A stretch of 13,204 nt of DNA from an uncultured Erysipelotrichales bacterium (GTDB lineage: Bacteria; Bacillota_I; Bacilli_A; Erysipelotrichales; Coprobacillaceae). The stretch is from NCBI GenBank assembly GCA_910586805.1, contig CAJUJC010000055.1:1-13204 (forward strand). The letters run 5' to 3'. Positions within the stretch are counted from its first letter, which is position 1. Every line of letters starts with the position of its first letter. The position numbers and the translations under genes are program-made. Under the pieces are notes generated by a model. It made no database searches. It was not told the origin of the DNA and saw only the letters and a list, made by a program, of their open reading frames with translations. Below are positions 1-6,850 of the stretch, one piece after another.

Positions 1-46
1 AGTAGTCCTTTAAAGTTAAATCCTGTTTTAAAATATTTAAGCACAT
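1..46 (-). CDS. 5' end of an unknown gene running off the left edge
   Basis: An ATG at 46-44 follows an AAAGGAGG ribosome binding site (65-58), with 11 nt between AGGAGG and the start. The frame stays open to the window edge and encodes MCLNILKQDLTLKDY. A plausible promoter lies upstream at 134-106. Only 15 residues are visible, so no function can be given. The strong ribosome binding site and promoter are the reason to call it. The slightly long spacing and short length keep confidence modest. Confidence 0.5.
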   Translation of the reverse strand, partial: MCLNILKQDLTLKDY

Positions 47-105
47 TTCTATTTTTACCTCCTTTAAATATTTTTTATATTTAATGAAGGAGATATGACA
101 ATAAT

Positions 106-135
106 ATGATAGCACAACTCATTGCTAATAGCAAT
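106..135 (-). promoter_or_regulatory. Promoter with a small palindrome over the -35, for the left-edge gene
   Basis: On the minus strand TTGCTA (134-129) is followed after 17 nt by TATCAT (111-106). The -10 is preceded by TG one base away, the extended -10 form. The -35 sits inside a 15-bp palindrome at 121-135 (ATTGCTA-A-TAGCAAT), which could be a regulator site. This is motif reading only. The remaining sequence up to about 225 is AT-rich with no further structure that I can support. Confidence 0.4.
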
Positions 136-225
136 AATACAATATTTATTTCTTAACTAAATCAATGATAACATAAAGTCAATATCTATTGGTCTCATAT
201 TTTTCTCAATAATTTATCACTATAC

Positions 226-259
226 AAAAAATAATGTTATCAGCATAGGCTAATAACAT
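226..259 (-). terminator. Rho-independent terminator of the ABC exporter permease
   Basis: The arms ATGTTAT (234-240) and ATAACAT (253-259) pair. After one mismatch they are extended by AGC/GCT around the 4-nt loop ATAG (245-248). On the minus strand the hairpin is followed by a T-rich run down to 226. It lies just after the permease stop codon (267) and probably ends the sdpR-sdpI-ATPase-permease unit. Confidence 0.8.
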
Positions 260-266
260 CATCCTT

Positions 267-1859
267 TTATAAACTATTAAATTTTTCAACACCCCATGTT
301 TTTAATAAATAATAACATAGAATATCTACAACTATAAATAAAGCAAATAGACCATACATATATCCATAAATAGGAATGATATCACTTAAATAGAAATAAA
401 TAAATCCTATCATAAAAACACAGCCCATAGATGAAAATACTGTAATTGTTACTGACATACTTTGTTTAACACAAACTGTTTCATTAATCCAATCAAACTT
501 TGGTTTCCATAAATTCATCAATAAACCAAATAATGCAATAAATATAACAAAACTAGCTGGTATCCCTATAACAAGCACAAAGTCTAGTATAGAAATATTA
601 AATAAAATGCCTGCTACCAAACAAAAGAGGATCTGTACTGGTAAACACATTAATAAATGAAATAATAGTTTTGAATGTAGAACATCTTTTGACGAAATAG
701 GTAAAGATTTTATAATCCACAAACGATCTCCCTCTAAAGAAACTGAAGAAGAACTTATATTATTTGTACAAGTTAATGCAATCCCTAGAATACAAATAAC
801 TGCTGTCACATATTCTTTCAAAAATGGAAGTTGCTGTAAAATCATTTGAATGTCATCAACATAAAAACATAATGCTCCAGTTGCAATCAACTGCAAAATA
901 ACGCCTATTGCTCCATTCATCATAATCATAACATTAGATGTAAAATGTTTAAATTCTCTATGAAGCAAAGCATTTAACATACTGCTTTCTTCCATCGGTT
1001 TTTCTACATACTCAATCTTTTGTACTTTTGATTTTTTCGTTGCCATTTTAATAAATTGAGTTGACAATATATACATAACCAATCCAAAAGGAATGAGAGC
1101 ACAAGTAAGATAAATAATCAAACTTAAAATATTTCCATCTTGAATAGCTATCCCTAAATGATAAATAGGAAATAATCCTTTTTGAATTGCATCGGCTATG
1201 CTTTGACCATTAACAATCAACAACATAATATATTTTTCAATATACTGAATACCATAGAAATATAACATAAAGAAAGCTATCCAAACAACAATAACAATAA
1301 AATTCTTATGCCTTACACGCTTCATAATATGAGCAACAATCCATGCAATCAAGCAAGTTAATGCCATAATCAACAATGGTAGTGTTAAGCCAACTACAAC
1401 AAACATAATCACTTGAATAGCAGACATCCCAATCTTCCAAATATACATAAATAAAGCTGGTCCTGCTATCAAAATTTCATAAATATAATTAAGTATTAAG
1501 ATCATGAACACACGACTTAATAAAATATCACTGTTTTTTATAGGCATTGATAATAACAGTTCATTATCCTTCGCCTCATAAATCTCATGTTCAGTAATAA
1601 ATACACTTCCTATAAAACAAAAGATAATAATGATAAGTCCCATTAATGCAAAATATAACCAATCTAAATTCATTAGATGTAGTGGTTCAACCAATGAATA
1701 AAATAATGCTCCAAACATTCCAAAACAAACAACAGTAAGATAAACAAATAAACAAGCCATGAGAATCATTTTACCAATACCTGTTTTCTTATTTTTGCTA
1801 CTTCTTGTTTGTCTTAAAAATAAGCCTTTTAGTCTAATTAAAATTAATTGCTTAAGCAT
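267..1859 (-). CDS. ABC exporter membrane subunit (large ABC-2-like permease)
   Basis: This is a 530-aa polytopic membrane protein with many hydrophobic segments (roughly residues 31-55, 67-89, 117-140, 146-177, 186-204, 246-268, 309-333, 350-365, 401-449, 467-518). It is the presumed membrane partner of the ATPase encoded just upstream, which it overlaps by 8 bp. The start used here is the last of three consecutive ATGs: GGAG (1870-1867) then sits 7 nt upstream, whereas a longer frame back to 1901 would contain its own ribosome binding site. Two segments resemble each other, residues 91-116 (EAKDNELLLSMPI followed by SDILLS) and 375-399 (LEGDRLWIIKSLPI followed by KDVLHS), so the protein probably consists of two related halves. 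The second segment is typical of large Bacillota ABC exporter permeases of unknown cargo. The substrate cannot be read from the sequence. Export of a peptide or antimicrobial is an inference from the sdpRI neighbours. Confidence 0.85.
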   Translation of the reverse strand: MLKQLILIRLKGLFLRQTRSSKNKKTGIGKMILMACLFVYLTVVCFGMFGALFYSLVEPLHLMNLDWLYFALMGLIIIIFCFIGSVFITEHEIYEAKDNELLLSMPIKNSDILLSRVFMILILNYIYEILIAGPALFMYIWKIGMSAIQVIMFVVVGLTLPLLIMALTCLIAWIVAHIMKRVRHKNFIVIVVWIAFFMLYFYGIQYIEKYIMLLIVNGQSIADAIQKGLFPIYHLGIAIQDGNILSLIIYLTCALIPFGLVMYILSTQFIKMATKKSKVQKIEYVEKPMEESSMLNALLHREFKHFTSNVMIMMNGAIGVILQLIATGALCFYVDDIQMILQQLPFLKEYVTAVICILGIALTCTNNISSSSVSLEGDRLWIIKSLPISSKDVLHSKLLFHLLMCLPVQILFCLVAGILFNISILDFVLVIGIPASFVIFIALFGLLMNLWKPKFDWINETVCVKQSMSVTITVFSSMGCVFMIGFIYFYLSDIIPIYGYMYGLFALFIVVDILCYYLLKTWGVEKFNSL

Positions 1860-2565
1860 CATCATTCTCCAATTCCAAGAAAACATCTTCAAGTGTATCA
1901 TTCTGTGTTACATCTTGAGTACGACCACTAATAACTAATTTTCCATTTTTTATAATAGCAATTTTATCACATAATTTTTCAGCAACCTCTAATACATGTG
2001 TTGAAAAGAAGATTGCCCCTCCTCTATCACACAAATCTCTCATCATTTGTTTTAGCAAATGTGATGCTTTAGGATCTAATCCCACAAATGGTTCATCCAT
2101 AATCATTAATTGTGGTTCATGAATAAATGCTGCAATAACTGCTAATTTTTGTTTCATACCATGAGAATAAGCACTAATAGGTTGTGCTAGATCATCAGTC
2201 AATTCTAACATATCAGCATATTTTTTTATACGTTGCTCTCTATCTGCTTGTGATACTTTATAAACATCTGCCACAAAATTAAGATACTGAACTCCTGATA
2301 AATACTCATATAAATCTGGATTATCAGGAATATATGCCATTTTCTTTTTACATTCTAATGGATTTTTTTGAATAGACACCCCATCAACCCATATTTCTCC
2401 CTCATCAAAAGGCAAAATACCTACAACTGACTTTAAAGTTGTTGTTTTACCAGCCCCATTATGACCAATAAAACCATATATCGTTCCTTTTTCAATGTGC
2501 AAAGATAAATCATCAACAGCTTTATATTGATCATACTTCTTTGTCAAATGCTCAATTCTTAACAT
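1852..2565 (-). CDS. ABC transporter ATP-binding protein
   Basis: This is a complete 237-aa nucleotide-binding subunit that powers the permease encoded next. Visible motifs are Walker A GHNGAGKTT (34-42), the signature region YSHGMKQKL (133-141, a variant of LSGGQ common in ABC-2 type exporters), Walker B LMIMDEP (153-159), a D-loop GLDP (162-165) and the switch histidine H190 in STH. The architecture is a single short ATPase domain, of the EcsA/drug- and lantibiotic-exporter kind. TAGGAGAG lies 9 nt before the ATG. The gene starts 69 nt after the sdpI stop with no terminator between, so it may be read both from the sdpR promoter and from its own promoter at 2642-2611. It overlaps the permease start by 8 bp, consistent with translational coupling. 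Confidence 0.93.
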   Translation of the reverse strand: MLRIEHLTKKYDQYKAVDDLSLHIEKGTIYGFIGHNGAGKTTTLKSVVGILPFDEGEIWVDGVSIQKNPLECKKKMAYIPDNPDLYEYLSGVQYLNFVADVYKVSQADREQRIKKYADMLELTDDLAQPISAYSHGMKQKLAVIAAFIHEPQLMIMDEPFVGLDPKASHLLKQMMRDLCDRGGAIFFSTHVLEVAEKLCDKIAIIKNGKLVISGRTQDVTQNDTLEDVFLELENDDA

Positions 2566-2581
2566 AAAAATTCTCTCCTAT

Positions 2582-2599
2582 CTTAAATAATTATTAAAA
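2582..2599. promoter_or_regulatory. Possible second SdpR-type operator in the ABC transporter leader
   Basis: The 18 bases CTTAAATAATTATTAAAA match the centre of the sdpR palindrome (TTTAGATAATTATCTAAA) at 14 of 18 positions and share its core ATAATTAT. Its centre is 20.5 nt from the edge of the TATAAT at 2611-2616. The sdpR operator centre is at exactly the same distance from its own -10. Against that, the region is extremely AT-rich, and an alternative -10 (2614-2619) would change the spacing. The regulatory role is an inference. Confidence 0.3.
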
Positions 2600-2610
2600 T
2601 CATTTATATT

Positions 2611-2642
2611 ATTATAATACTCTTTAATTATATATCAGTCAA
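2611..2642 (-). promoter_or_regulatory. Likely promoter of the ABC ATPase-permease genes
   Basis: TTGACT (2642-2637) lies in the last codons of sdpI. It is followed after 17 nt by TATTAT (2619-2614); each hexamer matches consensus at 5 of 6 positions. An overlapping TATAAT is at 2616-2611, but then the spacing to TTGACT would be 20 nt. It would let the exporter be made separately from sdpRI. Confidence 0.5.
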
Positions 2643-3276
2643 TATTTTTCGTTTCTTTTTGATATACCTTATAAGAATATACATAAGCAATAAACATATC
2701 GATAAATATAACTCCTAACAAAACAATAAATAAAACCTTACTAGCTATAAAACCACTTAAAATAATCAATACTCCACTGATAACAAAAGTATATCCACTT
2801 AATAAATGCGTTTTTTTCCAAACATATTCACTAGCCATTGTCCAAGGTGTCCTTATACCTAAAAAATAATTTTTGGGTATTTTAGGCATATAATTTCCTA
2901 AACCAATAAACATAAAACCAAAAAGAAAACACAAAATAAATGTACCATTCATATGTGGTTTTATTGTCATCACATATATGAATCCAGCAAACAAAATCAT
3001 TAAAAGCGATAACCATGTTCTTATCAAATCATATGTTTTTTCTCTTGAAAGAATTCCCTTTCTATGAGGATCAATTCTCTTTGTAAACAACATTCCATAA
3101 TATGTTAATAGTGGAATAAATGCCACAATAAAAAGTTCATATCTGCTTCCATATCTATCAATATTCCAATTGACATCCCAATGAACAGGCACCATTTTAG
3201 GTAAAAAGAAAACTCCTACAACAAATACAAATGTGATTATCCAAATAAATACATCAAATATTTTTATTTTTTTCAT
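2635..3276 (-). CDS. sdpI: SdpI-family membrane immunity/signalling protein
   Basis: This is a 213-aa integral membrane protein close in size to Bacillus subtilis SdpI. The N-terminal half carries the DUF1648-type signature around VPVHWD (29-34) between two membrane helices (about 8-25 and 47-64). The second half has the SdpI-domain hallmark around PKNYFLGIRTPWTM (134-147) followed by VWKKTH (152-157), with helices at about 90-104, 112-129, 159-177 and 180-202. In B. subtilis SdpI protects against the SdpC toxin and recruits the repressor SdpR to the membrane. That precise role is transferred from the family, not shown here. The start overlaps the sdpR stop in an ATGA (3276-3273), the classic coupled sdpRI arrangement. 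No sdpC-like toxin gene is in the window. Confidence 0.9.
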   Translation of the reverse strand: MKKIKIFDVFIWIITFVFVVGVFFLPKMVPVHWDVNWNIDRYGSRYELFIVAFIPLLTYYGMLFTKRIDPHRKGILSREKTYDLIRTWLSLLMILFAGFIYVMTIKPHMNGTFILCFLFGFMFIGLGNYMPKIPKNYFLGIRTPWTMASEYVWKKTHLLSGYTFVISGVLIILSGFIASKVLFIVLLGVIFIDMFIAYVYSYKVYQKETKNID

Positions 3277-3545
3277 GATTGTTCACCATCCCTATTCATA
3301 AAATTCAAAAACCATTTCATCATATCCTGAAAAACAGTCATATCCAAAGAATAAACAATATTTTGTCCTTTTCTCTCATCAATAATCAAGCCACTACTTT
3401 TCAAAATGGATAAATGATGGGAAATAGATGGTTTTGTGATATGAAAATAATCAGCGATTTCTCCTGCATTCATTTCCCTATTTTGCAATAATTCTAATAT
3501 TTTTCTTCTGGTTGGATCACTCAACGCTTTAAATGCATCTCCCAT
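3273..3545 (-). CDS. sdpR: SdpR-like ArsR-family autorepressor
   Basis: This is a 90-aa winged-helix regulator, the same length as B. subtilis SdpR. ALSDPTRRKILELL (7-20) is the ArsR N-terminal helix signature. The recognition helix is around TKPSISHHLSILK (38-50) and the wing is about 53-67 (LIIDERKGQNIVYSL). The protein contains no cysteine, so the thiolate metal sensing of classical ArsR proteins is excluded. This fits regulation by partner binding, as in SdpR. The ribosome binding site AAAGGAGG is well placed before the ATG. Directly upstream lies a perfect 34-bp palindrome over the predicted transcription start, which makes autorepression likely. It is co-transcribed with sdpI, overlapping it by 4 bp. 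Confidence 0.9.
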   Translation of the reverse strand: MGDAFKALSDPTRRKILELLQNREMNAGEIADYFHITKPSISHHLSILKSSGLIIDERKGQNIVYSLDMTVFQDMMKWFLNFMNRDGEQS

Positions 3546-3560
3546 AGTACGCCTCCTTTC

Positions 3561-3594
3561 ATTAGATATTTAGATAATTATCTAAATATCTAAT
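3561..3594. promoter_or_regulatory. Perfect 34-bp palindromic operator, probably of SdpR
   Basis: The left arm ATTAGATATTTAGATAA (3561-3577) is the exact reverse complement of the right arm (3578-3594). Each arm contains two TTAGATA-like half-sites, so the site may take two dimers. It covers the predicted transcription start of sdpR and ends 16 nt before its start codon, a position that would block transcription. Assignment to SdpR is an inference from adjacency. Confidence 0.8.
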
Positions 3595-3597
3595 GCT

Positions 3598-3626
3598 ATT
3601 ATAAACTCAATTATACCAAAAGTAAA
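3598..3626 (-). promoter_or_regulatory. sdpRI promoter
   Basis: TTTACT (3626-3621) and TATAAT (3603-3598) are separated by 17 nt on the minus strand. A second TATAAT at 3615-3610 lacks a good -35. Transcription would begin near 3591, inside the palindrome. Confidence 0.6.
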
Positions 3627-3629
3627 GCA

Positions 3630-3660
3630 AAATAAAACAGGACTATATAGGGTAGTCCTG
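3630..3660 (-). terminator. Rho-independent terminator of ptsH
   Basis: A perfect 8-bp stem, CAGGACTA (3638-3645) with TAGTCCTG (3653-3660), and a 7-nt loop are followed on the minus strand by TTTTATTTT. It begins 18 nt after the ptsH stop and separates ptsH from the sdpR promoter. Confidence 0.92.
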
Positions 3661-3678
3661 TGCAATAGCTTAATAATA

Positions 3679-3948
3679 TTATTCAGCTACTTTTTGTTCT
3701 TTAATAACTTTAGCAATTGAATCGATTACATCTTTTTCGTCTTCACCTTCAGCAACGATTTCTACTGTTGCTTTAGTAGGAACACCTAAAGACATAACAC
3801 CCATAATTGATTTAAGGTTTACTTCTTTACCATTGTAAATTAATTTAATATTACTAGTAAACTTACTAGCTTGGTTTACTAAGATAGTTGCAGGTCTAGC
3901 ATGTAATCCAACTGGATCTGAAACTACAAAAGATAATTTTTCTGCCAT
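3679..3948 (-). CDS. ptsH: Phosphocarrier protein HPr
   Basis: This 89-aa cytoplasmic phosphocarrier of the PEP:sugar phosphotransferase system passes phosphate from enzyme I to the sugar-specific EII components. The active-site histidine is H16 in GLHARPA (14-20; His15 in the usual numbering without Met). The regulatory serine is S47 in NLKSIMGVMSLG (44-55; Ser46), the HPr kinase target of Gram-positive bacteria, whose phosphorylated form is the CcpA co-effector. Length and both motifs are typical. AAGGAGG sits 9 nt before the ATG. The gene stands alone with its own promoter and terminator. ptsI (enzyme I), its usual partner, is not adjacent. Confidence 0.98.
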   Translation of the reverse strand: MAEKLSFVVSDPVGLHARPATILVNQASKFTSNIKLIYNGKEVNLKSIMGVMSLGVPTKATVEIVAEGEDEKDVIDSIAKVIKEQKVAE

Positions 3949-3982
3949 TTATTGACTCCTCCTTAATAAATTTTCTAATATT

Positions 3983-4013
3983 ATTATACCATATATAAAA
4001 TACATTTCCACAA
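3983..4013 (-). promoter_or_regulatory. ptsH promoter (extended -10)
   Basis: TGGTATAAT (3991-3983) is a full extended -10 element. The best -35 is TTGTGG (4013-4008) at a long 19-nt spacing, so the TG extension probably matters. Transcription would start near 3976, shortly before the ribosome binding site. Confidence 0.65.
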
Positions 4014-4041
4014 GTTTTTCAAAGAATTTTTTGAAATATTT

Positions 4042-5088
4042 TTACATTTTTTTCGCAACAACAAGAAATTGATGAGTCGTTAATTCATAATAAGAATACT
4101 CTTTTATAGATTTTAAAACATTCATATAAAAGGTTTTATACTTTTCAATATTTGCAAGACCTGGTGAATTTTTTAAAAGATATGTATAAAGAGAATAAAG
4201 CGTAAAAAATCGAACTGTTCCATAATTTTCAAATTTATCAATAATTTGAAAACCAACACTTTCTAGTGTTTGTGAACAAGAATAAGCATCCCACGAACCT
4301 TTCATCCCAAAAGGAACAAACATATGTAAAATTTCCTTCATATTAGCAGTTCCATATTGATTCACAAGAAAGTATCCTCCTTGTTTTAAAACTCTCAATA
4401 TCTCATTTTTATCATAATTTGAATTCATACACATAACAATATCCATCTTTTCATCCTTAAAAGGCATTTGTCCTGATGGTGTTAATTTTGTAACTTGAAC
4501 AGGCATGTCACTAAGATTTTCTTTTGTTTTATCAACATTCCCATAAGTCGCAACAACAAAATTAGCTTCACTATACTGATTTAATTCTTTTACAAAATGT
4601 CCTTCATCAATAGACATATGAGCAATATGTGATTGAGGAGTATAATATTCTTTAAAAATAATTTTTTCATCATAACATTTATTTGATTCTTCATATTGAT
4701 AATCCTCAACAACTGTTTTTGCCAATTCACTCACTTCTTTTTCCAAAACTAAAGTTTCTTCAATTTCACGATGACATCTTAACTTTCCATACTTCGTAAT
4801 TAAATACTGTACTACAATATCCGAAATAACTCCAACAGCAAGAAAAATAACAAAATAAACAACACCCATTATTGAAAACAAAGATACTGGACTTGACATT
4901 ATATAACAAATGACACATACAAAAGCCATGTATCCCACACGATTATAATGGAATGGCTTATTTAAATTTAAATACCAATCAATATTGCCACTTTTCTTCA
5001 CTTTATTTCTTGCAAGTTCAAAGAAAATAATTTGTGTCAATAACATCAAACATACAAAAGTTAATATTAAACCAATCAAATACTGCAT
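4042..5088 (-). CDS. Membrane-anchored methyltransferase-fold protein with degenerate SAM site
   Basis: This is a 348-aa two-part protein. The N-terminus (about 2-25, 51-65 and 68-98) holds three hydrophobic segments. Residues about 150-348 follow the fold order of class I SAM-dependent methyltransferases: a motif-I position at 155-168, strand 2 at 176-184 (ANFVVATYG), motif IV MPFKDEKMDIVM (208-219), post-motif LRVLKQGGYFLVNQYG (231-246) and a final strand HQFLVVAKK (339-347). The cofactor loop, which in related enzymes is like D-I-G-T-G-G-G-E-F, reads HMSIDEGHF here, so only one glycine remains. The usual acid after strand 2 (TEG in relatives) is a tyrosine (TYG). I infer loss of SAM binding and probably of catalysis. 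It starts 9 nt after the lipoprotein gene with AGAGGT before the ATG, so the two form an operon. No terminator with a T-run is visible after it. Confidence 0.75.
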   Translation of the reverse strand: MQYLIGLILTFVCLMLLTQIIFFELARNKVKKSGNIDWYLNLNKPFHYNRVGYMAFVCVICYIMSSPVSLFSIMGVVYFVIFLAVGVISDIVVQYLITKYGKLRCHREIEETLVLEKEVSELAKTVVEDYQYEESNKCYDEKIIFKEYYTPQSHIAHMSIDEGHFVKELNQYSEANFVVATYGNVDKTKENLSDMPVQVTKLTPSGQMPFKDEKMDIVMCMNSNYDKNEILRVLKQGGYFLVNQYGTANMKEILHMFVPFGMKGSWDAYSCSQTLESVGFQIIDKFENYGTVRFFTLYSLYTYLLKNSPGLANIEKYKTFYMNVLKSIKEYSYYELTTHQFLVVAKKM

Positions 5089-5097
5089 ACTCTACCT

Positions 5098-6624
5098 CTA
5101 CTCCATAATTTTTCCATCTATTGTATAATACTTATTTCCATCTACAAAATATCCTTTTTCATGAAAAGTCAAATGACCTTCTACTGAAAAAATCTCTTTA
5201 TTTTCATCATCTAAATCATATAAATAACTTCTTCCATTTTTACCTAATAATGCATATTCTTTATTATCAAAAGTAAAGATTGAAGTTTGTGGGAGATCAG
5301 TATACTCATCAGGAAAAACAACATTTCCATCCAAATCAACAACTCCATATCGATTATCCTTATTATAAACAGCATAATATGCATTTCCTATATATTGAAT
5401 ATGAGAATATGTTTTTTTGAGAAGATCAGTACCATCTTGATTAATTAATGTATATCCCTGATCATTTATTTTAACAATAGCTCTTAGATTTGAATCAAAA
5501 GGTTCTGCATCTAAATAAACATTTTTATTAACCAACTTACCATCAAAATTATAATATTGAAAACCTGTATTTCTTGTATAAACTGGGAATATATCCGATA
5601 AAACCAAATGTCCTGATGAAAAAACTTGACAGTTTTCTAATTCAGCCATTTTCTTTCCATCTTTATAAACAATATGTGGGCCATATACAGCAGAAGCATG
5701 AACGACATATATTTGTGACGATTGATAATATGAATTCATTTTTATAGCCTTACCACCAGGTTGATATATATACGTCGATTGTTTGTCTTTTAAAATAATA
5801 TTTTGGGATAAATCATAATATACATCTTTAATATCCATATCTAAAGTTGTATATTTTAATTCCTCACGATCTATGTAAATCAATTCCTTTAATTGAGAAT
5901 CATATAAAACTGCATTTTTATTAAAGAAAGTATCAACACACATAATCTCAAACTTACCTTTTTCATTGATAATTATTTCTTTAGGTTCATCTTTTGTTTG
6001 AGAAAAATCATAGAAAACAGTTTGATTTTCTTTGCCTTCAACAATAAACATACTATTTTCACTTTGATATGCATATTGTATAACTTCTTTTGTCTTTTGG
6101 AACTCTTCACCATCTTTATATAAAATAGTATACTCATTTTTGTTCCAAATGATTGGTAACCCACTTCTCATAATGCCTACATCTTGAGAAGCCTCATATA
6201 AAACTTTCCCCTCACTATTCAACACATAAAGATTTTCATGAATAAAATCTTGATTTACACCTTCTTTTTTTTCGCTTTCTTGTTTTTTGTCATTCTTTTT
6301 TGTATCTTTTTTTATCTCTACCTTTTTTGTTGCATAAATCATTTGATCAACAATTTCCATTGTTTCATATTCACCAAAAGGAACAAGTTCTTTTCCTTTA
6401 TAAGAAATCAGTCCTTTTTGATCTTTATCATTTGTAACAATATATCCACACTTATCAATTTCTTCATAAGTTTTATATAAATAATCTGTTAATTTTTCAC
6501 CATCCTGATCATACAATGCATATGTTTCATTATTTCTTGTTATCATCAAAGTATAATCATTATTCTTTGACGAGCACCCTACCATTAAAAAAGTCAACAT
6601 TAATAGTAAAATTACTTTTTTCAT
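5098..6624 (-). CDS. Lipoprotein with WG-like repeats, function unknown
   Basis: This 508-aa surface lipoprotein has a signal peptide MKKVILLLMLTFLMVG followed by a lipobox cysteine (MVGC, C17). The mature part is rich in beta-strand units that look like WG/KWG repeats: about 34-49 (YALYDQDGEKLTDYLY), 70-90, 356-369, 388-410 and, most clearly, 425-444 (RYGVVDLDGNVVFPDEY). A lysine-rich, charged linker occupies about 101-121. Such repeats usually form a propeller-like binding surface. No catalytic motif is visible. An in-frame GTG at 6630 would leave only 4 nt to AGGAGG (6640-6635). The ATG at 6624, with 10 nt, gives a standard signal peptide and is preferred. It is the first gene of a pair with the degenerate methyltransferase-like membrane protein. 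Confidence 0.82.
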   Translation of the reverse strand: MKKVILLLMLTFLMVGCSSKNNDYTLMITRNNETYALYDQDGEKLTDYLYKTYEEIDKCGYIVTNDKDQKGLISYKGKELVPFGEYETMEIVDQMIYATKKVEIKKDTKKNDKKQESEKKEGVNQDFIHENLYVLNSEGKVLYEASQDVGIMRSGLPIIWNKNEYTILYKDGEEFQKTKEVIQYAYQSENSMFIVEGKENQTVFYDFSQTKDEPKEIIINEKGKFEIMCVDTFFNKNAVLYDSQLKELIYIDREELKYTTLDMDIKDVYYDLSQNIILKDKQSTYIYQPGGKAIKMNSYYQSSQIYVVHASAVYGPHIVYKDGKKMAELENCQVFSSGHLVLSDIFPVYTRNTGFQYYNFDGKLVNKNVYLDAEPFDSNLRAIVKINDQGYTLINQDGTDLLKKTYSHIQYIGNAYYAVYNKDNRYGVVDLDGNVVFPDEYTDLPQTSIFTFDNKEYALLGKNGRSYLYDLDDENKEIFSVEGHLTFHEKGYFVDGNKYYTIDGKIME

Positions 6625-6656
6625 ATACACAAAACCTCCTACATCTATTCGACATT

Positions 6657-6665
6657 AGTATATCA
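6657..6665 (-). promoter_or_regulatory. Possible extended -10 promoter of the lipoprotein operon
   Basis: TGATATACT (6665-6657) reads as TG-N-TATACT on the minus strand, 17 nt upstream of the AGGAGG box. No convincing -35 hexamer is found at 16-18 nt, so the call is tentative. Confidence 0.4.
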
Positions 6666-6850
6666 TAATTTTCAAATCTTATCATTGTTTTTCATTATAG
6701 AAATATATAATTGATATTTTGAAAATATAGTGCATTTTTAATATACACAAGACACATTAACTCATAATGAATAAAATCAAATAATATTAAGACATATATT
6801 ATAACTTATTAACAATGAGTGAATATACTAGAAGTTACATCAATAATAAC
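6666..6850. other. AT-rich intergenic stretch without recognisable features
   Basis: This is part of a roughly 520-nt gap between the lipoprotein gene and the DUF6465-like gene. I see several isolated TATAAT-like strings but no open frame, stable hairpin or repeat that I can support. The rest of the gap holds the possible gene remnant (6851-7054) and the terminator (7092-7123). Confidence 0.5.

Noticed and set aside
4017..4036. Inverted repeat TTTCAAA/TTTGAAA after the methyltransferase-like gene, considered as its terminator.
   Set aside because: The stem is all A/T except one pair and is not followed by a T-run on the minus strand.
6238..6480. An open plus-strand frame of 80 codons within the lipoprotein gene.
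   Set aside because: It is an antisense shadow of the lysine-rich and acidic part of the lipoprotein. It is almost all F, I and L, with no ribosome binding site.
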